From Gerris lacustris (lineage: Eukaryota; Arthropoda; Insecta; Hemiptera; Gerridae): a DNA stretch of 64,000 bases. Below, piece by piece: positions 46,699-57,915 of this stretch. Both the position numbers and the translations under genes were made by a program. Positions within the stretch are counted from its first letter, which is position 1. Each line of letters opens with the position of its first letter. The stretch spans positions 108,008,514-108,072,513 of the forward strand of contig OX578277.1 of the NCBI GenBank assembly GCA_951217055.1. Direction: 5' to 3'. The notes below the pieces were generated by a model. It was not told the origin of the DNA. It ran no database searches and worked only from the letters and a program-made list of their open reading frames with translations.

Positions 46699-46984
46699 CC
46701 TGAATTTATTTTATATTTATCTGAAACAAATTAATTACAAAATAAATTAATTAATTAAGATTTAAAAGAAAATAAATAAATAAATAGTTGAAGGGATTTT
46801 GAAATTGAAAGTTTGTAGTAATGAAAAACTTAATGTAAATGAATTTATTACAATTAGCTAATTTCTAACTAACCTTAACTGAGCTAACTTTAAACTATTA
46901 AAATTTATTTAATTAATTGTATAAATATAATTAAAACAAGTGAGCGCTGAATTCACTCTCGATCTTAATTGTAGGTATGATAGA

Positions 46985-47030
46985 AAGGAACTGAATCACA
47001 CACTAGTGAAACATAGAAATACATACGTGT
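46985..47030 (-). promoter_or_regulatory. Possible core promoter of the Kazal gene
   Basis: On the minus strand an arthropod initiator-like TCAGT (within GATTCAGTTCC, about 46993) lies about 30 nt after a weak TATA-like TATGTATTT. This would give a 5' leader of about 295 nt. There is no other support; a 5' untranslated exon spliced at ATAAATTCAG just before the ATG is an alternative. Confidence 0.2.
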
Positions 47031-47558
47031 ATTTCTTATCTTAGTAGTGAATCTATTGGCGAATAAACATAACCTTTAATCTTTACAGAATCGAATATTT
47101 GTCATTTCAGGTTTATTTATTTGATATCATCGAAACAAAAATATATATTTTTTTCTTTCTCCAACTATAATCTATAAAAGATAATATTTTTTTCTTTAAT
47201 ACGATTTTTTAAACTACTTCCTCTTCCTAGTTATTTTTATTATATTTTTTTTATTATGATGGATATTTTATTATCTTGGAGGTTTAGAGGTTAATGTCAA
47301 CAAATATTTGTCCATGATGCATAATTTCATATGTCGGAGATTCTTATGTGACCTTTATCATCCCGGCACTTCTTTAGATTGTTAATCGCCTTATAAAAAA
47401 AAACTGAGGGGAGTAACAATCTAAAGAAGGTGTACGAAATGTTCTTCTTTAGACTGTATGTGTCTCCCATTAAAAAACAGACGTGTGATATTCCTTTGTC
47501 CTAAAGTACATTGGACTAAACATCCCTTTGCTTAATAATTATTTAGTCAGTCATTTAT

Positions 47559-47589
<31 letters not shown>

Positions 47590-48129
47590 CATAAAGGGAG
47601 TAACAATCTAAAGAAGATCCATCATCCCTACCTCTGCAAAGTGTTCTGTCAAGTTTAGTGAGGACCAGAATACCTAGCTTTTCAAAAAAGAGAGTCAGTA
47701 GTTTTTTTATACAAACCTAATGTTTTTTTTTGCGATTTTGGTGAAATTTTACACACTTGACTTTCTACTTGAAATTTTAAAACTACATGATAATTATGAC
47801 TCCAGAATAGAAAGAAACACACCAATATTATCACCACAATATTATATTATAATTAGCTGGATCCGTGCTTTGCAGCCAAATATTTTATAAGATATATAAA
47901 TCTAATTTTATATTATAAGAAATAAATAAATTACTATGATATGTAGTAAAATATTCATAAATTCTAAAACTCCGATTAACTTAAAAATTTCCACAAAAAC
48001 TCAGTAATTCTTAATGATACATTTCACCAAAAAATCACTTATAAATAACACTTTTTACTTTTAAATAAAACAAATAATGAGGAGATATGACTCTTTATTA
48101 TATTTTAGTAATATGCCTAAAATAAATGT
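47031..48129. other. AT-rich DNA with repeated AACAATCTAAAGAAG
   Basis: GGAGTAACAATCTAAAGAAG occurs at 47413 and 47599, with inverted relatives at 47371 and 47438, suggesting one or two tiny MITEs. An A run of about 27 bases lies at 47563-47589. No gene seen. Confidence 0.45.
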
Positions 48130-48945
48130 ATAGTACATTACGCGTCGAGTGCGGAAAGTAGCATTTTGAATGCGAGTGTGGAGTTTGCACCCGAGCGACA
48201 GCGAGGGTTGTAAAACCACACGAGCAATGCAAAATGCCGTTTTCGCACGAGTTGCGTACCGTACTTTATCTACGCTTGTTAGATTTAAATAATAAATACA
48301 GAAAAAAATAAACTTGCTGTATGTAAGTTCGTATCTCTTCTCTTGATAAAGATGGCATTAGTTTTGAGTTGTATTTTTTGCCGAATTAATTATTTCTGGA
48401 GGAGTATTATTCTCTACATTTTCGTCAAAGCCACTTGATTCATTCATTGTTTTTCACTAAAAACTCGATATAAACAGTTACTTTAATAAAAGAATAGCAA
48501 ATTAGTTTTGTTAAATGTAAACAAACTTGCTAATCCTGCGTAAATGCGTAAAGCTGAAGAATCCTTCAGAACTATGAGACGCGCATGCGCAATGAATACA
48601 AGTACGTAAATAATCACTTTCTACGCATCTAAACAGAAACAGAGATATAATGTTTATATTTCGAATCAATCGTAGATAAAATATTTTATAACGGCAAAAA
48701 ATACAACTCAAGATTAATGCCATCTTTATCAAGAGAAGAGATACGAACTTACATACAGCAAGTTTATTTTTTTTTGTATTTATTATTTAAATCTAACAAT
48801 CGTAGATAATGTACGGTACGCAACTCGTGCGAAAACGGCATTTTGCATTGCTCGTGTGGTTTTACTACCCTCGCTGTCGCTCGGGTGCAAACTCCACACT
48901 CTCATGCAAAATGCTACTTTCCGCACTCGACGCGTAATGTACTAT
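48130..48945. mobile_element. Foldback element with 254-bp CpG-containing arms
   Basis: Arms 48130-48383 and 48692-48945 are inverted near-identical copies, starting ATAGTACATTACGCGTCGAG and containing GCACCCGAGCGACAGCGAGG. The centre of about 308 bp has no long frame. CpG density in the outer 130 bp of each arm is high for this AT-rich window. Target duplication not established. Confidence 0.9.
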
Positions 48946-49497
48946 TTCATGAAATTTTCACAAAACATATAAAATTTGTCAGTAATTTCTTCTGAAACTG
49001 GTTAAATACATTTTTACTTTCTCTTATAAAGAGGAACTATTATGATGGCGAGAAAATTTTATTTTGAGATTTGGATGGATTTACACGTTTTGAGGGCCCT
49101 TTGGGTACAAAAAAGTTGTTTTTAAAAAAATGTCAGTCTGTCGTATGTGCAGACGCGTGGAGCCTAAACTACTGGGTCGATTTTGATGAAATATGGCTTA
49201 CATGTTCAGAAAAATGTATATTGTGAATGAAAACTTGACAAAATTATTTTTCGAAAATGGCTCGATTTTTATCAAAAACGTTCTAAAATGCAGTCCATTT
49301 AAATACTAATCTAACGATGTAAGCCTTTTTCCCGGGTAAAATCTTGCTCCTAAGAAAATAGTTTTAAACGCTGTCGTTGAGAGGCCGGGTTCGATTCTCC
49401 TTCGACGAGAAGTTATTTTTACAATCAATTTTGATTAAATTTATAATTAAATTAACCTACAAAAACTAATAAATGGAAAAAACTAGGCTAAGTAATT

Positions 49498-50040
49498 TTT
49501 TTTTTTTTTTTTTTTTTTGGCATCTGGTCCAAGACCACAAAGCCATAAAAATTTATAGAGATTATATTTAAATAATATTTATATTAATGTGTGAAGTTAT
49601 CTATATTTTTATCTTAGAGGTTTTAACGAAGGCGTAAATGTGTTTGTAAACATCATAACTATTGCTTGGTAACAAACTATTGTAGTTGAAAGGTCTTTCG
49701 ATATTGCATTTGGAAATATTTTCGAACATCACGTCTCTTTCTGGGCTATGTTTATTATATTCGAATATAATGTGAGTCAGAGTTCCGTGGACATTACAGA
49801 GAGGGCACATAGGAGAGTTCGCCAAACCAAACCTATGCAAATAAAAATTGCAGATACCGTGATCAGCACGCAGTCTCGAAATAGCAACGACCATACCTCT
49901 GTTGCCATTAATGTCTTTGAACCAAGGCCGAAAGTGTGTTTTATGCTGGATTGATTTATAAAAAGAACCTCTGTTGCCGTTTGAAAACCAGGTTTGCCAT
50001 TGTTGATGCGCTGAAATTTTTATGTAACTATGGGCTTATG
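49498..50040 (-). mobile_element. 5'-truncated LINE insertion with poly-A tail
   Basis: GGCTAAGTAATT is duplicated at 49486-49497 and 50041-50052. The T run at 49498-49518 is the poly-A tail of a minus-strand insertion of 543 bp. The host sequence is the family A element. Confidence 0.9.
49601..50035 (-). CDS. Non-LTR retrotransposon C-terminal fragment, 5'-partial
   Basis: Open for 144 codons from the truncation point to the stop; an internal Met codes at 49894. The fragment shows the C-terminal region of Jockey/I/R1-type ORF2: WQTWF, then RPWF, ISRLRADH, and a zinc-knuckle-like motif CPLCNVHGTLTHIIFE in which the last Cys is replaced by Tyr (EYNKH). No RT domain remains. It is a dead-on-arrival copy whose expression is not expected. 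It differs in sequence from the RT element at 14891-16516. Confidence 0.8.
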   Translation of the reverse strand, partial: AHSYIKISAHQQWQTWFSNGNRGSFYKSIQHKTHFRPWFKDINGNRGMVVAISRLRADHGICNFYLHRFGLANSPMCPLCNVHGTLTHIIFEYNKHSPERDVMFENISKCNIERPFNYNSLLPSNSYDVYKHIYAFVKTSKIKI

Positions 50041-50174
50041 GGCTAAGTAATTATGAACTCGTATATGAGAAAGTTTGTCCGAGTTGCCTCTGGCCGATTT
50101 TTTTTTTTTTTTTTTGTTCTTATTTATACCTTTTTATTTGTTTAATAGACTTTTATATTTATAATATTATTGCT

Positions 50175-50785
50175 TCCGAGCTTACTGAAGGTAACGGAAG
50201 CTATGTGTTCGTTTTAATGAACGAAAAATGTTTAGGTCTCCAATTTCAAAAATTCTGAGAGAGAAATCCGATATCAGGGAACAATTTTGGTTCGTGTCTG
50301 TCTGTCGGTCTGTCGCTCAATTTTTACGAACTAACATAATCTTAAAAACTTCTCGTCCGATTTTATTGAAATTTGGATGGTAGGTCCATTAGCCCATTGT
50401 TGATCTCATATAAGGTTCACGCTTGTGCGCCAATTTGTTTCTCTTTCACTGCGCACAAACATACATTTTTATTTACACCTATATCTTCAAAAGTACTTAT
50501 CTGATTTTTATGAAATTTGGATGGTTTGTCGATAGTAAATTTTAATTGTTTGTCGAAAGTAGCCAGTAGTTAGCCCCAGATTAATTTCAACCACCTACTC
50601 TCCTAAATTTTGCTAAATTGATACTTTAATTAATGTAAAAAAAAAAAAAAAAAATTATGACAGATTTAAAAAACGGGGGAATATTTTATAAATTTGACAA
50701 TAATAGGTATTAATAGTAGAAAATCATTTAAGTATACAAAATAAACTAGGAAGCTATGTGCCACACTAATTTGCAGTCTATTTCT
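50175..50785 (+). mobile_element. Family C repeat, fullest copy
   Basis: Runs from GCTTACTGAAGGTAACGGAAG through GTCTGTCTGTCGGTCTGTC, GAAATTTGGATGGTAGGTC and ATTTACACCTATATCTTC to AGGAAGCTATGTGCCACAC. About 600 bp, non-coding, with an internal A run at 50638-50654. Other copies in the window are subsets of this order. Confidence 0.85.
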
Positions 50786-51136
50786 GTTTGTTTCAATCAA
50801 TTTAAAAGAACTAAATAGCTAAAGATAACTATGTTGCAATTAGTAATCTATAAGATAATAGATAACATTTGTGAGGGACAAGGTCGTCTAGACACTAATA
50901 GGCTGCATCAGTATTTAAATAATTTCATTATTGATAAAACATAAACGATATTGAATTTAGAATTTTATGTCTTTGATTTCTTAAATTATAGCCATATAAA
51001 CAAGTTTTTAAATGTTATATATAGATAAAAACATATGTGATAATATTTCCCCTGTAAGATTACGAAATGCATTTTTATTTCATATCAACATCATCATTAT
51101 TTGCATTAATGTAGTATATATATAGGTTTTTTCCTG

Positions 51137-51139
<3 letters not shown>

Positions 51140-51182
<43 letters not shown>

Positions 51183-51498
51183 AATGAGGATATCCCTACC
51201 GTCAATACTTGCTTGATCTGGAGATCACTGGACCGGTTTCGGCTAAACGCCATCATCAGCAGAGTCGAAGTCTCTCGTAGCACTCAACACACTTATTGAG
51301 TCTACATGAGAGAATGAAGTTGACAACTTCATTCTCTCATGTAGACTCGATAAGCGTGTTGAGTGCTACGAGAGACTTCGACTCTGCTGATGATGGCGTT
51401 TAGCCGAAACCGGTCCAGTGATCTCCAGATCAAGCAAGTATTGACGGTAGGGATATCCTCATTTGATAACGTACAAACTTGCGGTAACTACTCAAAAT

Positions 51499-51572
<74 letters not shown>
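51140..51572. mobile_element. Palindrome with hammerhead-like cores between (TA)n tracts
   Basis: Arms 51180-51322 and 51324-51466 are inverted with a one-base centre and about two mismatches in 143 bp. Each arm carries CTGATGA, short stem GGC/GCC, GAAAC (plus strand 51387-51410, minus strand 51259-51236). Both sides are bounded by (TA)n (51142-51180 and 51502-51570). Consistent with inverted Penelope-like pLTRs. The short frames sharing MLRETSTLLMMAF are the two arms read through. Confidence 0.75.
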
Positions 51573-51573
<1 letters not shown>

Positions 51574-52631
51574 GGTGTTCCGCATAAGTACCTACAGAGA
51601 AAAACCTATGAATCTACATCAAATTTCTGACCAAAAATGTCTAGTAACCATGGGTCCTACGGACCTTCGTTTTCGAGATATATCGATATATCGATTTTTT
51701 TATTTAGGTCATGTTTTTAGCCATAAACTACGTTATAAATAATAATCTAAATAAGATAGAAAGATGCAGTTTGCAGCATCGTAAAGACCATTAAATTTTC
51801 TTTAAGAAATCACTTCTTTTAGTACTTAATACGTCTATAAACTTAGTGATAATGCAAGAAAAACATTAAAATTGGAAATTATATCAAATGTTTATAAAAC
51901 TTGGGGCTTCCATAACTTCTATATTTTTATACCTATCGTAAAGTTTAAAATGTTTAAAAAACTGCGCAATTTTATAAGCTTTAATTCGATATAGCATTGT
52001 CTATAGTTTACGTAAGTGTTCATAGAGAAATAGTAGAAAAACTATTAGGAAATCAACTTATTAAGTAACAGCTTTATGAATTTTCTGCAATTTCAAAATT
52101 AAAATTTGATTGTTTTCGTTTTCTTTTCATATGCTGACGCAGTAGTGTCTGGATAATAGCAGGATGTCTGCTCGTGAGTATGCCAGGCAGTTCCAAACAG
52201 ACGACATCTTTCCTATTACATTTTTCAAGTTATCGAAAGAAGATGCTGAACAACAGGCACTGTTAATTGGTTACTGGTCCTAGGAATAGTATCAGAAGGG
52301 TTTCGGCTGTATTGGGGATTCCAGGGATTTAGATTTTTAGAATTTTGAAAAGAATTTAACTGTGCCTTCCATGACACTCCCGTCTAGGAGCTGAAGATAG
52401 CTGACTTTAATGCGCTATCTTCAGCTATCTTCAGGAGCTGAAGATAGCTGCCTAATTTGACTTATTAATTAGGTATCCAAGTATATTTTAAATGAATAAA
52501 AATATAAATAAGGCATTCAAATATCAATTTTTTATTATAGCTTTTCAAGTTTTAGAATTCAAATACAAAATGCAGATTGGCCCTTTTGGCGCAACACCAT
52601 CGATATTAATTTACATTGGACCTTTTGTTTT
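51571..52631. other. Repeat starting CAGGGTGTTCC, with a 39-codon frame and a palindromic cluster
   Basis: TACAGGGTGTTCCGCATAAG at 51569 is a terminus seen in widespread insect repeats, followed by TTCGTTTTCGAGATATATCG. At 52386-52455 the unit GAGCTGAAGATAGCTG and its complement are repeated in inverted order, able to form a cruciform. No matching right terminus was identified. Confidence 0.45.
52164..52283 (+). CDS. Small open frame of unknown function, 39 aa
   Basis: ATG to TAG, starting MSAREYARQF and ending ALLIGYWS; charged and not low-complexity. It lies within repeat-like DNA, so it may be a scrap of a transposon protein. I recognise no family. Confidence 0.15.
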   Translation: MSAREYARQFQTDDIFPITFFKLSKEDAEQQALLIGYWS

Positions 52632-52905
52632 TTACTCTCTCATGTAAAGTGAAAGTATTATGATGGCGCGAAAATTCGATTTTGATATATTTACACGTTT
52701 TAAGGTCCCCTGAGTCAAAACAGTGGTTTTAAAAAATTGTCTGTCTGTCGTCTGTGTAGACGCGTGGAGCCTAAACTACTGGGCCGAAATTTGGCATACA
52801 TTTTCAGAAAATTCATACCCCGAGGTGAAATTGAGAAAATAATTTTAGCTTAAAATTTGGGGTCTCTACCGTCCAAAAAAATAACTCTGAATAATTGTAA
52901 GATAA
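52632..52905 (-). mobile_element. Truncated family A copy
   Basis: TGATGGCGCGAAAATTCGAT, GGTCCCCTGAGTCAAAACAG, CTGTCTGTCGTCTGTG, GGAGCCTAAACTACTGGGCC, in minus orientation; stops before the B-box region. Confidence 0.8.
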
Positions 52906-52921
52906 AAACAACTTTTTATAC

Positions 52922-53245
52922 TCTACGTTTTTAAATTTTCCGTCATAAATCATAAATTTGAAACCTGGCAAAATGAAGATCGTAAACATGGGGGCATGTC
53001 AAAACAAATAAAATAACTTGCGGATTTTTTTCCGACCTAACTTTCCACACAGCAAAATTGGCTGAAAACAAATTTAATTCTGATGAAAGATGGTTAAAAG
53101 TGTTAAAATAATGCATTGTCATCGTGTTCTGAGCAATTCTAAAAGTTTCAAATGTCTAGCTACTCGGGAATTTAGTTCAAAATCGATTGCAAGATGTGTA
53201 CTGGACAAACAAACAAACAAGAAAGCAAGCTAATAAAAACGTAGT
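52922..53245 (-). mobile_element. Family D element copy
   Basis: Inverse of 27777-28107, from CTACGTTTTTAAATTTTC to CTAATAAAAACGTAGTA, with (CAAA)n near its right end. It lies directly beside the truncated family A copy. Confidence 0.82.
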
Positions 53246-53250
53246 AAAAA

Positions 53251-54189
53251 CTGTGAAAAATGAGTTGCACCTCCTTCTAAAAGAATCAGCTTATTATATG
53301 GACTCCTATTGTAGCATCAAAAAGTATCATTAAATAAGCCTTTTAAAAACGCATTTTATTCATTACGAAAAACATTGATATTACTATATTTTTACAAGAA
53401 GGCACTTAATTCTATACGAAAAACATTGATATTGATGCTTTTTTAGAAAAAACCATTTCAAATGTGAAATAACATCTACGTTAAAATATTAAATTCATAT
53501 TTTTCAATAATATTGATGTTAAAAAATCATTGTTTGATTCAATCTTTATCTATTTAATAAAATTATTCAAGAAAATAAAACCTTAAGGTTGACGTTCGAT
53601 TCTCATTTATGTCGTATTAATTTTATATAGATTTCTGTAACTTACCTTAATTTGATTTTAAAGTGCGACGTTCTCACCCGAAAATATTTTTAACTGTTGT
53701 TAATATATTGAAAAAAAAACAACGTAAAATTTGTAAATAAAATTAAATCTGGTAGAATTAGCTGTAAAGAGATGTTGCTAGAACGACTGAACAAATGGAA
53801 CTGATGTCATATATAAGAGAGCGGCTGTACCTAGTGTACCCAGTGTACCCGTGTACCCCCAGCGGGAGAACTCACTCTATTTTTCCTTATTATTCGGGAA
53901 TCCCTACCCACAACTGGTTTTTCTTGTCTTGTGTATAAACGTCAAATAGATTTTTTATTTTGCATGCTAATTATTTTACGACTTCTCTTACGAATATTTT
54001 TATTATAAATTATAATTAACAAAAAAATAAGAAAATCTGTGAGAGAACTAACTGTACTTTAATGAGAGCGTCTACCTTCTGAGGCGTTGGATACAATCCA
54101 GTAAAAGAAGAAATTGGTGTTGGGTAAACTCAAATACTAAAATGTTATATTTAAAAATAAATAAAAACAAGTTTATTATGAAACTAACA
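53251..54189. other. AT-rich DNA, no gene seen
   Basis: AAAAACATTGATATT occurs at 53368 and 53421. Nothing else recognised. Confidence 0.5.
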
Positions 54190-54915
54190 TATAAAAATTC
54201 TCTAAATATCAGGGGGGGGGGGGGGGGGGGGATAGTGTGGGAGTAGTTCGAAAAATCTGGATGTTTTTTTGACAAAATGGCGTAGAAAATTAATTTTTTC
54301 CACAAGTGTTATATATTTTTGTAATCTACTCTTCAATACCTTTCACTTGATACCCCACTAAAAATTTAGAAAAAATATTTTTCTCCCCGTGACAGCAATT
54401 AGCCGCCATCTTGGATTCCCAGTTAATCCGACCAAGTTGCTATTCTTATTTTTTCTTTGGCCCATCAGACTACACATTTTGCATATTTTTCTATATTTTT
54501 AGTAAGAGCGGAAATATAGTTTTAGGGGGGGGGGGGGGACACGCAAAATTTCGATGTTTTTTGACAAAATGGCGCCGAAAATTGAACACTTTCCCTAAGT
54601 GGTATATATATTTGTAATCTACTCTTCAATACCTTTCATTTGATACTCCACTCTAAAAATTTAAAAAAAATATTTTTTTCGCATGACGTGAGTTATCCGC
54701 CATTTTGGATTTGAACAGCTGATAATTTTGAGTTTGCTATATTTTTCCTGTGTGCGCGTCAAAACGATCTTTAATATTGGAAAGTTTTATGTTTCTATCT
54801 CTTTTTATTCAAAAGTTATTGGAACCGTACAGAGTGACAGACAGACAGACAGACACTTGAACGAAACTATAAGGGTTTATTTTTTTGGTTTTACCAACGA
54901 AACCCTAAAAAGGTC
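54190..54915. mobile_element. Family H-like element, two tandem segments
   Basis: Two segments, each with a poly-G tract (54211-54230 and 54525-54538), GACAAAATGGCG, TTTTTGTAATCTACTCTTCA and CCGCCAT. The right end is GTTTTACCAACGAAACCCTA, preceded by GACAGACAGACAGACAG at 54837. Confidence 0.6.
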
Positions 54916-55024
54916 TCATTCATTTCATTTTTTACGTACAACGAACTGTTAGGCTAAAAACTTTGCTTACTATCACTTGCGTACTGTCTGTTGTTGCACG
55001 ACTATGTGGTTATGTGGTGTGAAG

Positions 55025-55145
55025 AACTAAAATGTTTAGTGTCTTCGATTTCAAAAATTCCAAGTCAGACTATCCGTTTTAGACATCAGGGAACATTTTG
55101 GTGCCGTGTCGGTCTGTCGCTCAATATTTGCGAATCTCCCAAGTA
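55025..55145 (+). mobile_element. Family C repeat, left part only
   Basis: GAACTAAAATGTTTAGTGTC, TTCCAAGTCAGACTATCCG, CATCAGGGAACATTTTGGTG and GTCTGTCGCTCAATATTTG. Confidence 0.7.
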
Positions 55146-55439
55146 ATCTTTTAAAATCCAAAGTCTCTAAAATAAAAGATCTCACTTCGATCGTACAGTA
55201 ATTTTGAAGTTCTTTTCTGTAAGATTAAGAATATGTAAGTTTTTCCCTTAAAAAAGTTTCTTGGTAGCCATATTGGAAATAAATATGGCATTTAAAAGTG
55301 CAAAATTCAACTTTTTCTGCGTGAGTTCTTTATACGTTTCATCACTTGCATAAATCAATCAGTTTTACTACATTTTCCTCTGACCACTCCATAATTAAAT
55401 AAAAATGGTGGAACAACATAAAATAGACGAAAATAATCA

Positions 55440-55880
55440 TTTGTTTGGTCACCCGCCATATTGGCCACCATCTTGAAAATTTTAATAATTGCATATTCTT
55501 TTTCTACACTTCAAGACCTTTATATTGATGTATAACATGTCATAGTTACTAAGAACATTTTTTAGTCGCCCGCCATATTGGCCGCCATCTTGAAAATATT
55601 ACGTGTAAAATTTTAATAGTTGCATATTCTTTTTCTTCATTTCAAGACCTTTAAATTGATTTATAACATGTCATGGTAACTAAAAACTTTTTTTTAGTCA
55701 CCCGACATCTTGAAAATATTAAGTGTGAAAAATCCAAAATGTGTCCAGTTGTCTCAAATGCTGAAATGCTCCTGTGTGCCGAATTTCATGTTCCTTGCTA
55801 TAGTAGTTTATGGATTGAAATAAGCAACGGACAGACAGACAGAGCCGTTATGTTATAAGGTTTCGTTTTGTACTTTGTAC
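55440..55880. repeat. Three tandem units of about 125 bp and a GACAGACAGACAG end
   Basis: Units carry CCCGCCATATTGGCC(A/G)CC, ATCTTGAAAAT, TTGCATATTCTTTTTC and TTTCAAGACCTTTA at about 55450, 55575 and 55697 (last truncated). It ends with CGGACAGACAGACAGAGCC and AAGGTTTCGTTTTGTAC. Confidence 0.7.
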
Positions 55881-56311
55881 AGAAACCTAAAAGGAAAAGG
55901 GTCCGAGTGACTGTTTCACTTAGACCGAACGCTCGGCGGAGCGCTCGGTAATATGTTTATACCAGTCGAGAACTCGGCCTAGAACACTGTCTAGCCACTG
56001 TACTCGTTACGTGTAAACAAGGCATTAATTGCTAGATTAATCATTAATTTCTAGCAGGAGAATAGCCTTTATGTTTGGAGCACCCACCCTATAAAGCTCA
56101 TAATGTTGATAGACGTGCTACTGTTTTTTTTATTTTTACACCAGCCGTTAAGCCCGTGGAAACGGGCTTAATTTTATATTAAGAAAAAAAAAAATTAAAT
56201 TAATTTAGACATCTACTTAGACAAGTTATTATATCTGTTTGAAGACCAACATATCAAAACAAACATTTATTTTTATTGGAATAAATGTAGTTGCCTTTGC
56301 TTAGCAATAAC
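55881..56311. other. Unassigned stretch
   Basis: GACCGAACGCTCGGCGGAGC and GCGCTCGGTAATA near 55924 form a short inverted motif. CCGTTAAGCCCGTGGAAACG followed by GGCTTAA near 56145 is another. No gene seen. Confidence 0.4.
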
Positions 56312-56831
56312 CTTAGAATAATACTATATATAGAAGGAGGATCACTGATAACATTGAAGCCAACTTTGGTTGTGTCCCAATCCGCGTTCTAAAAATGCAT
56401 TTTTGTAATTTGTGACGTCATAACTCTAAAATTATTGGCCTTCGGTTTTTTAATTTAATTTTTTATTAAATTATAATTATTGATAGTCAGTTTAGTTTAT
56501 TGTAATATTTTTTTTTTGTTTTATCTTATTTTAGCTTGAAATATGATAAAAATAATGTTTATTATATCATGCGAGTTGTAAAAAATGACGTCAGAGTGAA
56601 ACGTAAACAATAACCAATGGCAGGGTTCTTCTTGATGTTTGTGAGCGGGCTTTAAATAGTTACTAAAGCATGGCCAACCTTCTCCAGTTTAAATGAAAAA
56701 AATGAGTGTTGTTATGTTGGCAGCCTGGTCTTAAGGACACAACCTCTCGGCAAAAGTTGGCTTCAGTCTCTTATCAGTAATTGCTTAGGATTCCGATTCT
56801 ATGCTCCTTCTATATATAGTATTATTCTAAG
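56312..56831. mobile_element. MITE with 8-bp target duplication and long ends
   Basis: CTTAGAATAATACTATATAT, then AGAAGGAG at the left is inverted at the right (ends ATTATTCTAAG at 56831). GAAGCCAACTTT and GGTTGTGTCC pair further in. GCAATAAC is duplicated at 56304-56311 and 56832-56839. 520 bp, non-coding. Confidence 0.88.
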
Positions 56832-56839
56832 GCAATAAC

Positions 56840-57486
56840 AAATCATTTCGAGGTACGTCGTCGTCGCCGTCGGGACCCTAATCGATTATATAAATGGTTG
56901 TTTTTCTAAGATTAAATGAATATACATAACAGATAAATTTATGTTTTTGTTTTGTTTACTCTTAGATAAAAAAAAAGAAAGTTTATTGATCCAAATCAGG
57001 TTGTGCAGGTGACAGATTTACCTAACAACTTTTTGCTTAAATACTTTGATCTCAATTTAGAATAAACCTGTTTATATGAACTCTAAATCTTAATATATCT
57101 CGTACTGTTTACTCGTTACAAACATATTATCCTATAAACCAAGACATTTTAAGATTGGTGGGGAAATAACGCGGGGAAATCCCAATATGGGTATATTAAT
57201 ATACCCATTATTGGAATTATTCCAGCGGGATCATTAGAATAATTCCAAACATGTAAACCTTAATTACTCAACTTTGGGAAATCCCTCAACTTTTAATTAT
57301 TTTGATCTTTTTGACAACACTCTCCTTTCATTTTTGTTGTAAATAATTAATATGTATTTTATATTAATTTGAAAAAATAATTTTACAAGGTGAATATAAT
57401 AATATCTTTGGTTAATAGTCATTAAATACATTCGTTTATTTATGAACAAATAATTATATAATTATTAAATTAATTATTTCGATGCA

Positions 57487-57522
<36 letters not shown>

Positions 57523-57664
57523 TTTTTATTTTTTTAAGATTTGTCAAGATGTAAAGATTTCTGCACTTAAAAATGTTCATTCTAAATGATTTTTATAGCT
57601 ATGTGAAAATGAGCTGGTTGAAGTTATTTTGTTATTTGGTTATTTTGTCTTTATAAAAAATAAT
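56840..57664. other. AT-rich DNA with (TA)n at 57487-57520
   Basis: TATGGGTATATTAATATACCCAT at 57187 is a short perfect palindrome. No gene seen. Confidence 0.5.
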
Positions 57665-57915
57665 TTGAAAAATGTTTAGCGTCCGAGCATAGCGGTGGTA
57701 ACAGATTAGGAGACATTTTAGGTCCCATGTCTGTCTGTCGGTTCTTCCAACATTTTTGCCAACCGACGGATCATAAAAACTACTTTTCCGATTTTAGTGA
57801 AATCTGGGTGGTAGGTCATAATTAGTCTATTGTCAGTCCCCTATAATTTTCAACCTTTTGCGCCTATAGGTTTTTCTTTGACATGTCCACAAAGTACTCA
57901 TCTGTTTTATAAGGT
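57665..57915 (+). mobile_element. Diverged family C left part
   Basis: TTTTAGGTCCCATGTCTGTC, TGGTAGGTCATAATTAGTC and CTTTGACATGTCCACAAAG follow the family C order. Confidence 0.65.

Larger units (their letters stand above)
49015..50100 (-). mobile_element. Family A element, minus orientation, split by a LINE insertion
   Basis: Reads ACTTTCTCTTATAAAG, GCAGACGCGTGGAGCCTAAA, GCCGGGTTCGATTCTCC (B-box-like, 49386-49402) and, after the insertion, ATGAACTCGTATATGAGAAA. It is the only copy whose interruption has clear target duplications. Confidence 0.88.

Noticed and set aside
51080..51587. Two frames sharing MLRETSTLLMMAF and ending in poly-IY
   Set aside because: They are the two arms of one palindrome read through, with (TA)n translated as IYIY.
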